Shown here one piece after another: positions 1 through 9,365 of a stretch of 64,000 nucleotides of DNA (position 1 is the first letter of the stretch; every line of letters begins with the position of its first letter). The notes beneath the pieces are model-generated. The model did not search any database. It was not told the origin of the DNA and saw nothing but the letters and a program-made list of their open reading frames with translations. Made by a program: the position numbers and the translations under genes. This DNA is from Anaeramoeba ignava. Taxonomy: Eukaryota > Metamonada > Anaeramoebidae. The stretch covers positions 744,001 to 808,000 of the forward strand of contig JAPDFW010000063.1 of assembly GCA_028826165.1 (NCBI GenBank), read 5' to 3'.

Positions 1-803
1 TATTTTGGGAGGAGTAAATTTAGAAAGAATTCCAGTAAATATAAGATTATTAAATTTAAAATTAAAAGAAATTTTCTCTTCTCTTTTTTTTATTATTCAA
101 ATTACTTTTTATTAATTTTTTTTAGCAAAAATTAATTGAAAATGAAAAACTTCAAAAAATCAAGAAAGAATTTTCAATTAATTATGAAAATATTCAGAAA
201 ATTTATACAGAAAGTATCTTAACAGATTTTACATTCCAAATGTTTGGAAAAGATTATAAAATTCATCGAATTTTTGCAGAAGCAAGAATTGAAGGAAAAA
301 AAGTAGAAGAAGCAATTGAATTTTTTCGAAACAAAAAATGTGAAGAATTAGAAAGTTTTCTATCATGGATTTATGGAGGATTTTTTGAAAGCAAAATGTT
401 TAACAGAATGAAGAAATTACTTGTTAAATTTGGAATAAATAAAATTGGAAGAAAAACTGGACCAGTTGGAGTTCAAACTGCAATAGAAAAATTATATAAA
501 GAAGAACCAACAAAAGATTTTACAATAATTTGTGAAAACAAACCAATTAAAGTTCATAAGTTTGTTTTGCTATTGAAGAGTGAGCTATATAGAGGAATGT
601 TTTTAAGTGTTAATGATGATTCTAATCAAGTTAATGATTATAGTGGAAAATGTTTTGAAACTGTTTCTACAATTATTCAATTTATTTATTTGGATTGTTT
701 TAAATCAAAATTATCAAAAAAAATTCGAAAGGAAATGGAAGATGCTTCAGATTATTATCAATTAATTGGATCAAGTTTTGATAATAAACTTACTTTTATT
801 TGA
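1..803 (+). CDS. RCC1-BTB family protein, 3' end (5' truncated by window)
   Basis: C-terminal part of a BTB-domain protein. The main exon begins about base 126, after a TTTTTTTTTAG acceptor, and runs to a TGA at 801-803. A short upstream exon (1 to about 34, reading ILGGVNLERIP) joins it in phase across an intron starting GTAAAT; a donor at base 14 is also possible. That exon looks like the tail of an RCC1 propeller. Two BTB/POZ-like units follow: the first contains DFTFQMFGKDYKIHR, the second DFTIICENKPIKVHKF and then RGMFLSVNDDSNQVNDYSG. The 53.8-55.5 kb gene has the same unit order and nearly the same second BTB (GMFLSV, SNQVNDYS, DYYQ), so the two are paralogues. In known RCC1-BTB proteins the BTB mediates dimerisation or cullin-3 binding; the function here is inferred. 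It ends 57 bp from the convergent actin gene. Confidence 0.8.
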
Positions 804-859
804 TTTATTTTGGAAATGAAAATGAAAATGAAAATGAAAATTAAAATGAATTAAAAAAA

Positions 860-2032
860 TTATTTCTTTTCTTTTTTCTCAAAAAAACATCTTTCATGAA
901 CAATTTTTGCTCCTGTTTTCTTATATTCTTCTTTTGATATTAATAATTCTCTGAATTTAGGAAGTGAAGCTAAAATAGATCCTCCAATCCAAACTGTATT
1001 AGCTCTTTGTGATAAAGCAATAACTTTAACTTCTGTATTAAGTGGTGCTAATTGAATAATTTCTTTTTCAATTCTCTCAACAATTCCTGGAAATAAACTC
1101 GAACCTCCTGATAAAACAATATTTCCAAAAAGTTCTTTTCTTAAATTTTCTTCACATTTCATAATTGAATTGTAAATTTTTTGATGAATTGGTGCTCCTG
1201 ATACAAAAAAACTTCCAAAAATATCAGGTGGAAGATAACTTTGAAATAATTCAGATGGTTCAAATAATGCTTCAACACATTTAAATCTTTCATTTCCTAA
1301 TTTAATAATTTTTCCATCTTTTAATTGATAATCAATTTCTTTTGAGTTTTTTAATTCTTCTTGAAAATCCAAAGCAACATAACATGCTTTCTTTTTAATA
1401 TCTTCAATAATTTCTCTTTCTTCAAATGTTTGAAAAGAAAATCCTTTTTGATTTATCATTTTCATTAAATAATCAGTTAAAACTCTTCCTGCTAAATTAG
1501 ATCTCATAATAGCTTCATTAATAGCATATCCTTCATTAAGTGGAACAAAAGAAGTTGTTTGATCACCAATTCCAACAGAAATTCCATTTAATCTTCCAGA
1601 AGCATAAAATGAAAGAACATCAGATAAAGAAATAAAAAAAGAAGGAATATCAAATTTTTCAAACATAATTTCAATCATTTTTTCTCTGTTTGGTTTTAAA
1701 TTAAAAGGAGCTTCAGTCATTAAAATAGGATATTCTTTTGGATCTACTTTTAAATCTTGTTCAAAAACATAATTCCATAATTTTTCCATTTGATCCCAAT
1801 TTGTTATTATTCCATTTTGAATTGGATATTCAATTTTCAAAAATTCTCTTTTTGATTGGACTTCATTTCCAATATAAAAATCTTTTAATTCCAATTCATC
1901 TTTTTTTGTTTCATCTTTTGGTTTTCCTATTATTGAAGGAAAAATTGATTTTGATGTATCATCTCCACTAAATCCAGCTCTTATTGTTGAAGAACCATTA
2001 TCAATAACAATTACTTTTGATTGAGTTTGCAT
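860..2032 (-). CDS. Divergent actin-like protein (actin-related protein), 390 aa
   Basis: Single-exon, full-length actin-fold protein (conventional actin is about 375 aa). Visible landmarks are the phosphate-1 loop DNGSSTIRAGFSGDD, FPSIIGKP, YPIQNGIITNWDQMEKLW, LSGGSSLFPGIVERI and VWIGGSILASL. The segment aligned to actin's phosphate-2 loop (LDSGDGVTH) reads VGIGDQTTS, so the first catalytic aspartate is Gly and the sensor histidine is Ser. The position of the catalytic glutamine (VAIQAVLSLYASG) reads [13 protein letters not shown], i.e. Ser. The D-loop region is replaced by a longer lysine/glutamate-rich stretch. These changes suggest a slow or ATPase-dead actin relative rather than bulk cytoskeletal actin (inference). 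The start ATG at 2032 is followed directly by the conserved N-terminus, and CATTTTT tracts lie just upstream on the coding strand. A recent degenerate copy lies at 4.5-5.5 kb. Confidence 0.9.
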   Translation of the reverse strand: MQTQSKVIVIDNGSSTIRAGFSGDDTSKSIFPSIIGKPKDETKKDELELKDFYIGNEVQSKREFLKIEYPIQNGIITNWDQMEKLWNYVFEQDLKVDPKEYPILMTEAPFNLKPNREKMIEIMFEKFDIPSFFISLSDVLSFYASGRLNGISVGIGDQTTSFVPLNEGYAINEAIMRSNLAGRVLTDYLMKMINQKGFSFQTFEEREIIEDIKKKACYVALDFQEELKNSKEIDYQLKDGKIIKLGNERFKCVEALFEPSELFQSYLPPDIFGSFFVSGAPIHQKIYNSIMKCEENLRKELFGNIVLSGGSSLFPGIVERIEKEIIQLAPLNTEVKVIALSQRANTVWIGGSILASLPKFRELLISKEEYKKTGAKIVHERCFFEKKEKK

Positions 2033-3257
2033 TTCTTATTAATTAATCCAAAATGAAAAAAATGAAAAATGAAAAATGAAAAAAAAAAAGCAAAAAATTT
2101 CTTTTTAAAAAAAAGAGAATAATCTTAAAATTTTGAAATTAAAATTAATAAGAAAAATTTTGGAAATTTTTTTGGATTTAAAAATAATTATTTTTTGATA
2201 AAATGATTTCTTTGATTTTTATTTAACCTTATTTAATCTTATTTTGAATTATTTTGAATTGTTTTAAAAATTTGGATAAAATAATTTTGATTTGATTTCT
2301 TTATTTAATCTTATTTTGAATTATTTTGAATTATTTTGAAAATTTGGATAAATGATTTTAATTTGATTTCTTTATTTAATCTTATTTAATCTTATTTAAT
2401 CTTATTTTGGATTATTTTGAATTATTTTGAATTATTTTAAAAATTTTGGATAAAATGATTTTAATTTGATTTCCTTATTTAATCTTATTTTAAATTATTT
2501 TAAATTATTTTGGATTATTTTAAATTATTTTAAATTGTTTTAAAAAATTTGGATAAAAAATTTTTTGATTTATTTTTTGAATTATTTTAAAAATTTTGGA
2601 TTATTTTAAAATTTTGGATAAATGATTTTGATTTGATTTCATTATTTAATCTTATTTAATCTTATTTAATCTTATTTAGAATTGTTTTAAAAATTTGGAT
2701 AAAATAATTTTTAATTATTTTAAATTATTTTAAAAATTTGGATAAAATAATTTTGATTTGATTTCTTTATTTAATCTTATTTTGAATTATTTTGAATTAT
2801 TTTAAAAATTTTGGATAAAATGTGATTTTATTTAATCTTATTTTGATTTGGATTATTTTAAATTGTTTTAAAAATTAATTTTTTTAATCTTATTTAATCT
2901 TATTTTGAATTATTTTAAAAATTTGGATAAAATAATTTTGATTTGATTTCTTTATTTAATCTTATTTAATCTTATTTTGAATTGTTTTGAATTATTTAAT
3001 CTTATTTTAAATTGTTTTAAAAAATTTGGATAAAATAATTTTGATTTGATTTCTTTATTTAATCTTATTTAATCTTATTTTGAATTATTTTGGATTATTT
3101 TAAATTGTTTTAAAAATTTTGGATAAAATAATTTTGATTTGATTTCTTTATTTAATCTTATTTAATCTTATTTAATCTTATTTGAATTATTTTTTGAATT
3201 ATTTTAAATTGTTTTAAATTGTTTTAAATTGTTTTGAATTGTTTCAAAATTTTGAAA
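2033..3257. repeat. Spacer of degenerate minisatellite (ATTTAATCTTATTTTGAATT family)
   Basis: The 1.2-kb spacer between the two actin-like genes is built from interspersed short words: TTTAATCTTA, ATTATTTTGA, and a longer recurring block reading GGATAAAATAATTTTGATTT followed by GATTTCTTTATTTAATC. The longer block recurs every roughly 80-160 bases, so this is a degenerate higher-order tandem array. No gene is seen apart from the promoter side of the upstream actin (about 2040-2090, AAAATG words on the plus strand). Confidence 0.75.
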
Positions 3258-4451
3258 TTATTTCTTCTTTTTTGGATCTTGTAAACTGCATTTTTTGTGA
3301 ATAATTGAAAAACCAGACTCTTCATATTCTTTTTTAGAAATCATCATATTTTTAAAAGAAGAAAGTGAAGCTAAAATAGATCCTCCAATCCAAACTGAAT
3401 ATTTTCTTTCAGGAGGAGCAATAATATTAACAACTGTTTTAGAAGGAGCTAATTGAACAATCTCCTTTTCAATTCTCTCAGCAATACCTGGAAACATAGT
3501 TGAACCTCCTGATAAAACAATATTTCCAAAAAGATCATTTCTCAACTTTTCTTCACATTTCATGATTGAATTAAAAGCAAATTTATGGATTCCTTCACCA
3601 TTGAACCGCATCATAGCAAAAGGTGAAGTAATAGGTGGAGGTTGCATCCCCATTCCGAAAATCAAATCAGGTTGAAATAAGGCTTCAGCAGTTTTGACTC
3701 TTTCTTCTTGTAAAATAACTACTTTTCCATTATCTAATTTATAGGATTTTTTTAACGAAGATTTTTCTAACTCTTTTTCAAAATCTAAAGCAACATAACA
3801 CATCTTCTCCTTCATTTCTCTCACCATTTCTTTTTGAACACCTGAACTCACAAATGGATATCCTTTTTCATTCAACATTTTCATCAAATACTCAGTTAGA
3901 TCTCTTCCTCCAAATTCCATTCTTACTATTCCCCTTTCAATAGGAAATCCTCCATAAAACGGAACAAAAGATGTTGATTGATCACCAATATCAAGAACAA
4001 ATCCTGTTGTTTTTCCTGCTTCATATAAAGCCAAAATTGCCAAATTACAACTGTAAAAATTTGGAACATTGAATTTTTCAAACATAATTTGTGCTGTTTT
4101 TTCTCGATTATATCTTGCATTGCTTGGAACTTCTGTTATCAAAATATCATTATTTTTTGGATCAACTTTTAATTCATTTTCAAAAATATGATTCCATATC
4201 TTTTCCATATCATCCCAGTTTTTCATCACTCCATTTTGAATTGGATATTCAATTTTCAAAGATTCCATTTTGGATTGAGCTTCATCTCCAATATAAAAAC
4301 TTTTTTGGTTTCTTCCAAAAACCATTCCTGTTGGTTTTCCGATTATTGAAGGAAAAGCTACTCTTGGTGCATCTTCTCCTGCAATTCCTGCTTTAATCAT
4401 TCCTGAACCGTTATCAATCACAATTTTTTGGTTATCTTTTAACTGATTCAT
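3258..4451 (-). CDS. Divergent actin-like protein, 397 aa
   Basis: Second actin-fold protein. The open frame extends upstream to 5117 through a degenerate actin copy, but the first ATG giving a normal actin N-terminus (MNQLKDNQKIVIDNGSGM) is at 4451, giving 397 aa. It is closer to conventional actin than its neighbour: AGIAGEDAPRVAFPSIIGKP, SFYIGDEAQSK, LSGGSTMFPGIAERI, IIAPPERKYSVWIGGSILA. The phosphate-2 loop reads LDIGDQSTS, so the first aspartate is kept, but the catalytic glutamine position reads Leu (YSCNLAILALYEAG) and the histidine is Ser. An extra Pro/Met-rich insertion (MGMQPPPITSPFAMM) sits before the conserved GIHKFAFNSIMKCEE segment. ATP binding is likely and hydrolysis doubtful (inference). 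Confidence 0.88.
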   Translation of the reverse strand: MNQLKDNQKIVIDNGSGMIKAGIAGEDAPRVAFPSIIGKPTGMVFGRNQKSFYIGDEAQSKMESLKIEYPIQNGVMKNWDDMEKIWNHIFENELKVDPKNNDILITEVPSNARYNREKTAQIMFEKFNVPNFYSCNLAILALYEAGKTTGFVLDIGDQSTSFVPFYGGFPIERGIVRMEFGGRDLTEYLMKMLNEKGYPFVSSGVQKEMVREMKEKMCYVALDFEKELEKSSLKKSYKLDNGKVVILQEERVKTAEALFQPDLIFGMGMQPPPITSPFAMMRFNGEGIHKFAFNSIMKCEEKLRNDLFGNIVLSGGSTMFPGIAERIEKEIVQLAPSKTVVNIIAPPERKYSVWIGGSILASLSSFKNMMISKKEYEESGFSIIHKKCSLQDPKKKK

Positions 4452-4511
4452 TGAATTTTGAAAAATGTTCAATTCACTTTCAAAATAAAAAATGAAAAAA
4501 ATTTTTTTAAA

Positions 4512-5470
4512 ATTCAAATCTTCAAAAAAAAAACATCTTTCATGAACAATTTTTGCTCCTGTTTTCTTATATTCTTCTTTTGATATTAATAATTCTCTGA
4601 ATTTAGGAAGTGAAGCTAAAATAGATCCTCCAATCCAAACTGTATTAGCTCTTTGTGATAAAACAATATTTCCAAAAAGTTCTTTTCTTAAATTTTCTTC
4701 ACATTTCATAATTGAATTGTAAATTTTTTGATGAATTGGTGCTCCTGATACAAAAAAACTTCCAAAAATATCAGGTGGAAGATAACTTTGAAATAATTCA
4801 GATGGTTCAAATAATGCTTCAACACATTTAAATCTTTCATTTCCTAATTTAATAATTTTTCCATCTTTTAATTGATAATCAGTTTCTTTTGAGTTTTTTA
4901 ATTCTTCTTGAAAATCCAAAGAAACATAACATGCTTTCTTTTTAATATCTTCAATAATTTCTCTTTCTTCAAATGTTTGAAAAGAAAATCCTTTTTGATT
5001 TATCATTTTCATTAAATAATCAGTTAAAACTCTTCCTGATAAATTAGATCTCATAATAGCTTCATTAATAGCATATCCTTCATTAAGTGGAACAACAAAT
5101 TTCAACAGAAATTCCATTTAATCTTCCAGAAGCATAAAATGAAAGAACATCAGATAAAGAAACAAAGAAAGAAGGAACATCAAATTTTTCAAACATAATT
5201 TCAATCATTTTTTCTCTGTTTGGTTTTAAATTAAAATAGGATATTCTTTTGGATTTACTTTTAAATCTTGTTCAAAAAAATAATTCCATAATTTTTCCAT
5301 TTGATCCCAATTTTCCAATATAAAAATCTTTTAATTTCAATTCATCTTTTTTTGTTTCATCTTTTTTTGTTTCATCTTTTGGTTTTCCTATTATTGAAGG
5401 AAAAATTGATTTTGATGTATCATCTCCACTAAATCCAGCTCTTATTGTTGAAGAACCATTATCAATAATT
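4512..5470 (-). pseudogene. Degenerate recent duplicate of the 860-2032 actin-like gene
   Basis: The sequence is nearly identical to the 860-2032 gene with few substitutions but several deletions. About 99 bp (33 codons, including LSGGSSLFPG) are missing at 4657, between two GATAAA words of the parent. About 17 bp are missing near 5095 (frame broken). A gap near 5236 removes one of two ATTAAAA words and the sequence between them, and a larger gap lies near 5312. A 15-bp unit is tandemly duplicated near 5345-5375. The parent's start codon and first residues have no counterpart past 5470, and the stop codon is lost. The last 200 or so codons stay open and run in frame into the actin gene at 4451. 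No intact product is expected from it alone. Confidence 0.9.
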
Positions 5471-5566
5471 ATTAATTATTCAAAATGAAAAAATTCCAAT
5501 AAATTTTATTTTAGTTTTATTTAAATTTTATTTTAGTTTTATTTATAGATTGCTTTCTTCTTTTAA

Positions 5567-8500
5567 TTAGTTAAAAGAACAAAATTTATAAACTTCTTTA
5601 ATCTTATTAGTAATCCAAATACCACGATAATTTGAAGTAATTTCATCTTGAAATTTAAAAGGTTCTTTTGAATAAATTAAATAGGGAACAACTTTACGAA
5701 TTTTCTCATTAAGAAAAGAAGCAATGTGAGAAGCAGAAAAAGAATCAGAAACAATTCTTGTTGTAAACCCATTGCACATAACTTCTTTGGAAATCATTTT
5801 GGAAATGATCTCTTTTGTTGCCTTCAAATTGATATTTGATTTAATTTCCAAATTTCTTGAAACAGGAGCAACAATTATATTTGAGAAACTTGATTTCTTT
5901 TTGATTTTTGAGATGATTTCTTGTGGTAAACCGATGAGAAGAACTGATCTTTCCTTTTCGGATTCAAAAGTTTTTTGGAAAAGTGTTTGGAATTGAGGGA
6001 AAGTTAAGCTCTCGGCATATTGCAGAGCAAGATTTGAGATTGCGGAAAGAGTAGTTGAAATTGTTCCAAGTTTTGGATGAGATTGAGTTGCAAGACAATT
6101 ATCAACGCTTTTGCTGAGTTCCGAGAAAAGATCGATGAACTGGAGACGAGAAAAAAGACCTCCTGTTGATTTTGCAGGAAATTGCAAACTCAAAATAATA
6201 GATAGTCTTCCCCATATATTCAATTTATCAATTTTCTTTATTTGAAGACAAGATTTACGAATTTTCTCAAAAATTTGGGATGATTTTGAAAAAAAGGAAT
6301 CTGAATCAAGAACATCCAATTTCGAATCTCTTTTCATCTGGGCGAATAAGTTTGCAATCCGATCAAAGGATGTGGCCCAAATGTTTTTGTAATTCTTGGA
6401 GGCAATAAAGGTGTAGGCAGTTTCGACTCTTCTGCAGTAAATAAGAATGGGGATATCAAGCTTTAAATGGTCTCTCACAAAAGGAACAATTTTAAGTGAT
6501 GTTTTATTTGTGCATATGATGCGTATGTAAAGAGGCTCGCGAGAAAGAAAGGAGTCCTGGAAGGAGTCGAGATCATCTGGGGAAAGTGAGTAATGAATGG
6601 CAATTTGTGAGCCAAGAGATTTAGTGACTGAGTTTACGATTGATAAATTTTGATCATTTTGATCGAACCAAAAAATTTCGAATTTGGGACTTTCTGATTG
6701 TATTTGGATTTCTTCAGATTTTTCGATGGGAGAGGCTATTTTCTTGGGTGTGGTAATAGGAGATACTTCCCATGTGATGTTGTAAAGCTCGACAAAATGG
6801 TAGATGTTCATTTGGAGTTGGAATTGGAGGAGATTGAGAAGAAGAGTTCGAGGATGATCAATGATTCCCTTTGAAATTTGTTGGAAAATATCGAAAAGAA
6901 GATTATATTTTGGCAGGTTTTCTGGAACTTTATTTTCGGAAAGTTCCAGTATATCAAGAAGCACAGGTATTCTGTTTAAAAGAGGATTCTCTCTGTTGGA
7001 GTCTTTCGATTCAAGGGTGTTTTGAATTGAGGAGATGATTTCTTGGAAAGAAAAATTTCTCGTATTAACAGAAACTTTTTGAGCTGAATATCCGTCGTTT
7101 GTGCGGGAAGATTCAATAGGAGCGGTTGATATTTGGAGATTGGAAGGGTTTTTTGGAGCAGATTTTTGTTGGTGGATAATTTTGACGAAATTATTTTTTT
7201 GAAGTTGTTTTGCTAGTTCAAATACAGAAAGATCAAGTGAATTTTTAAGATTGAAAAAATCAACACTCAATTTTTGGAGAACAAGGAAACAATCAAGAGA
7301 ATCAAAACGGACACAGAGATGGGCAGGGGAATCACCGTTTGCGTCTTGGATTGCGAAGTCTGCGCCGTAGTTAACCAAAACTGAAAGAATTTTTGGATCA
7401 TTGTGGATGACAGCAAGATGACAAGCAGTCGCATCTCCATTGTTTTTGAGGTTAACTGAGGAACCGTGTTCGAGTAGAAAGGTTGCTACATCACTGTGTC
7501 CTCCACGCGCCGCCAGATGGAGAGGGGATGTGCGGAAACGGGTGAGAATATCAATATGGGCGCCTTTTGAGAGGAGTAATTGGATAATTTTGAGATGACC
7601 GTATTTGGCTGCATAATGAAGAGCAGTCCATCCAGCCTTTGTGGTCTTATTCACAGATGCGCCTAACTCAATTAATCTCAGACTCAAATCGGTCCAGCCG
7701 TTGCGAGAGGCGATGTGCAGTGGAGTCTCTCCATGCTTCGTCTCTGTATCAACAACTGAACCCTCACATTTTGAGAAGAGCAAAGAAAAAATCTCCACAT
7801 CCCCCTTTTCGGATGCGAAGTGAAGGGCAGACCAGCCATTGTAGTTCTTGTGTTCGATATATTCTCTGATACTGTGTTTTTTAAATAGAAAATTCTCGTT
7901 TTCCACTTTGTTTTCTTTGTCTTGCATTTGTTTTCCTCTGTTTGCATCGCCTTCACTCCATTTGGCACTTGGATTATGATGCGATTCCTCGTTTTTTGTT
8001 GTTCTGTTGCTTTGTTCTCGTTCTTGATTTGTTATTTTGCGGAAGGTCTCATCTTTTGTAAGAAAACCAAGTAATTTTTTAATTGAAGAAAAATTTCCGT
8101 TTTTAATAAAATGCACAATCAAAAAGTTTCCGAACAGATCCAGTTTAAAAAGAGAGCTAAAATCCTGCTCAAGCAGCAAAAGGAAGCAATCGAAGGAGTT
8201 GTGTTGAGCAGCGATATGAATTGGTTTGAGACCTTCCCTTGTGATTAAATTGATGTTTGCATGATGCCAAAGGAGGAAACGTGAGCAAAATGGATGGTTG
8301 TATTTAACTGTATAATGGAGAGGAGTAAGTCTTGCGCTGTCAAAACAATTAACATTTGCGTTGTATGTTAAGATTAGTAAATTAATGCCCTTCAAAAACC
8401 CAGCCTGACAGGCAAGATGAAGGGGTGATAACTGTTTGCCATCATTTGTTTTTTGATTAAAATCTGCTCCTTTATTAAGTAATTGATAAAGAATATAATG

Positions 8501-9121
8501 GTGTTTATAAAAGCAGGCATAATGGATCCCAGACCATCCGCGACCATCTCTTTTCTTCACAATATTCGGATGCGTTTTTAATATCTCTTCCACCCATTTT
8601 ATGCTTCCTAATTGGATGCACAGTGTAAAACAATTATGTCCTTCTTGATCTTCGAAATTTTTATTAATAAAATATTCAATGATTTCTTTGTGTCCCTTTT
8701 TTATCGCCATATGAAGCGCTGTTTCTTGGAAGCGGTTAGTTTTCTTTGTGCTGAATCCGTAGCGAATCAGTTTCTTGACACAACCTAATTTTCCGTTTAA
8801 CGAACTTAAATGAAGACAATTATTTCCAAATGTTGTTTCAACTTCGAAATTTTTCATTTTGTTTTTTTTTAGAAAACGAAGAATTGATGCTCCTCCTTGT
8901 TGCGCTGCAAAAAGAACCAAAGTATAGTTTTGCTCGATTTCTTCGTTTCCATTTTCGTCTATTTGATACTGAAATGGTTTTGTTAATGGGGAAAATTGTG
9001 TTATTTGTTGTATTTCTTTATCAATGATTAAATCTAAATTTAATGTTTGTTTGGTTTTTTGGAAGTTATTTTGAAATGATTCAAAATCGTGTTTATAGAT
9101 TGATATGAGTAAATTTTGCAT
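5567..9121 (-). CDS. Large ankyrin-repeat protein with a C-terminal non-ankyrin region, 1184 aa
   Basis: One long intronless frame. Residues about 65-360 and 430-650 hold two blocks of ankyrin repeats (for example GNNCLHLSSLNGKLG, TALHMAIKKGHKEII, NGWSALHFASEKGDVEIF, TPLHIASRNGWTDL, SPLHLAARGGHSDV), separated by a polar Asn/Glu/Lys-rich linker. After a helical region, residues about 813-930 and 1057-1184 look like two related alpha/beta modules. Each starts with a hydrophobic strand (FEIFWFDQND; SVLLIGLPQE) and has a later PILIYC or PYLIYS strand and a closing IWATS or IWITN strand. The order suggests a degenerate receiver- or TIR-like fold, which is inference only. Ankyrin blocks normally bind protein partners; no enzymatic motif was seen. 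GC content is visibly higher than in the flanking spacer. Confidence 0.85.
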   Translation of the reverse strand: MQNLLISIYKHDFESFQNNFQKTKQTLNLDLIIDKEIQQITQFSPLTKPFQYQIDENGNEEIEQNYTLVLFAAQQGGASILRFLKKNKMKNFEVETTFGNNCLHLSSLNGKLGCVKKLIRYGFSTKKTNRFQETALHMAIKKGHKEIIEYFINKNFEDQEGHNCFTLCIQLGSIKWVEEILKTHPNIVKKRDGRGWSGIHYACFYKHHYILYQLLNKGADFNQKTNDGKQLSPLHLACQAGFLKGINLLILTYNANVNCFDSARLTPLHYTVKYNHPFCSRFLLWHHANINLITREGLKPIHIAAQHNSFDCFLLLLEQDFSSLFKLDLFGNFLIVHFIKNGNFSSIKKLLGFLTKDETFRKITNQEREQSNRTTKNEESHHNPSAKWSEGDANRGKQMQDKENKVENENFLFKKHSIREYIEHKNYNGWSALHFASEKGDVEIFSLLFSKCEGSVVDTETKHGETPLHIASRNGWTDLSLRLIELGASVNKTTKAGWTALHYAAKYGHLKIIQLLLSKGAHIDILTRFRTSPLHLAARGGHSDVATFLLEHGSSVNLKNNGDATACHLAVIHNDPKILSVLVNYGADFAIQDANGDSPAHLCVRFDSLDCFLVLQKLSVDFFNLKNSLDLSVFELAKQLQKNNFVKIIHQQKSAPKNPSNLQISTAPIESSRTNDGYSAQKVSVNTRNFSFQEIISSIQNTLESKDSNRENPLLNRIPVLLDILELSENKVPENLPKYNLLFDIFQQISKGIIDHPRTLLLNLLQFQLQMNIYHFVELYNITWEVSPITTPKKIASPIEKSEEIQIQSESPKFEIFWFDQNDQNLSIVNSVTKSLGSQIAIHYSLSPDDLDSFQDSFLSREPLYIRIICTNKTSLKIVPFVRDHLKLDIPILIYCRRVETAYTFIASKNYKNIWATSFDRIANLFAQMKRDSKLDVLDSDSFFSKSSQIFEKIRKSCLQIKKIDKLNIWGRLSIILSLQFPAKSTGGLFSRLQFIDLFSELSKSVDNCLATQSHPKLGTISTTLSAISNLALQYAESLTFPQFQTLFQKTFESEKERSVLLIGLPQEIISKIKKKSSFSNIIVAPVSRNLEIKSNINLKATKEIISKMISKEVMCNGFTTRIVSDSFSASHIASFLNEKIRKVVPYLIYSKEPFKFQDEITSNYRGIWITNKIKEVYKFCSFN

Positions 9122-9240
9122 TTAGAAAAAAAATGAATGAAAAATGAAAAATGAAAAATGAAAAATGAAAAATGAAAAATGAAAAATGAAAAATGAAAAA
9201 TGAAAAATGAAAAAGTGGAACAAAATTATTTTTTATTTTT
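9122..9240 (-). promoter_or_regulatory. AAAATG/CATTTT array upstream of the ankyrin gene
   Basis: Directly before the ankyrin start codon the plus strand reads a run of about ten AATGAAA words, i.e. repeated CATTTTT(CATTTTT) on the coding strand. The same word in the same orientation precedes most genes of the window, so it is proposed as part of the promoter or 5' UTR. Here it has expanded into a tandem array. Role inferred from position only. Confidence 0.4.
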
Positions 9241-9365
9241 TTATTTATTTTTTATTTTTGGAAATGTTTTATTTATTACTTCTTTTAGAAGTAAAAAAAA
9301 AAAAAAACAAAAAGAAGAAGAAAATTGAAAAAAAAAAAGGGAAAAAAAAATGAAACAATTCTTTC

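Noticed and set aside
4921-5117. Start of the actin protein at 5117
   Set aside because: The upstream part is a degenerate duplicate lacking the N-terminus; the true actin start is the ATG at 4451.
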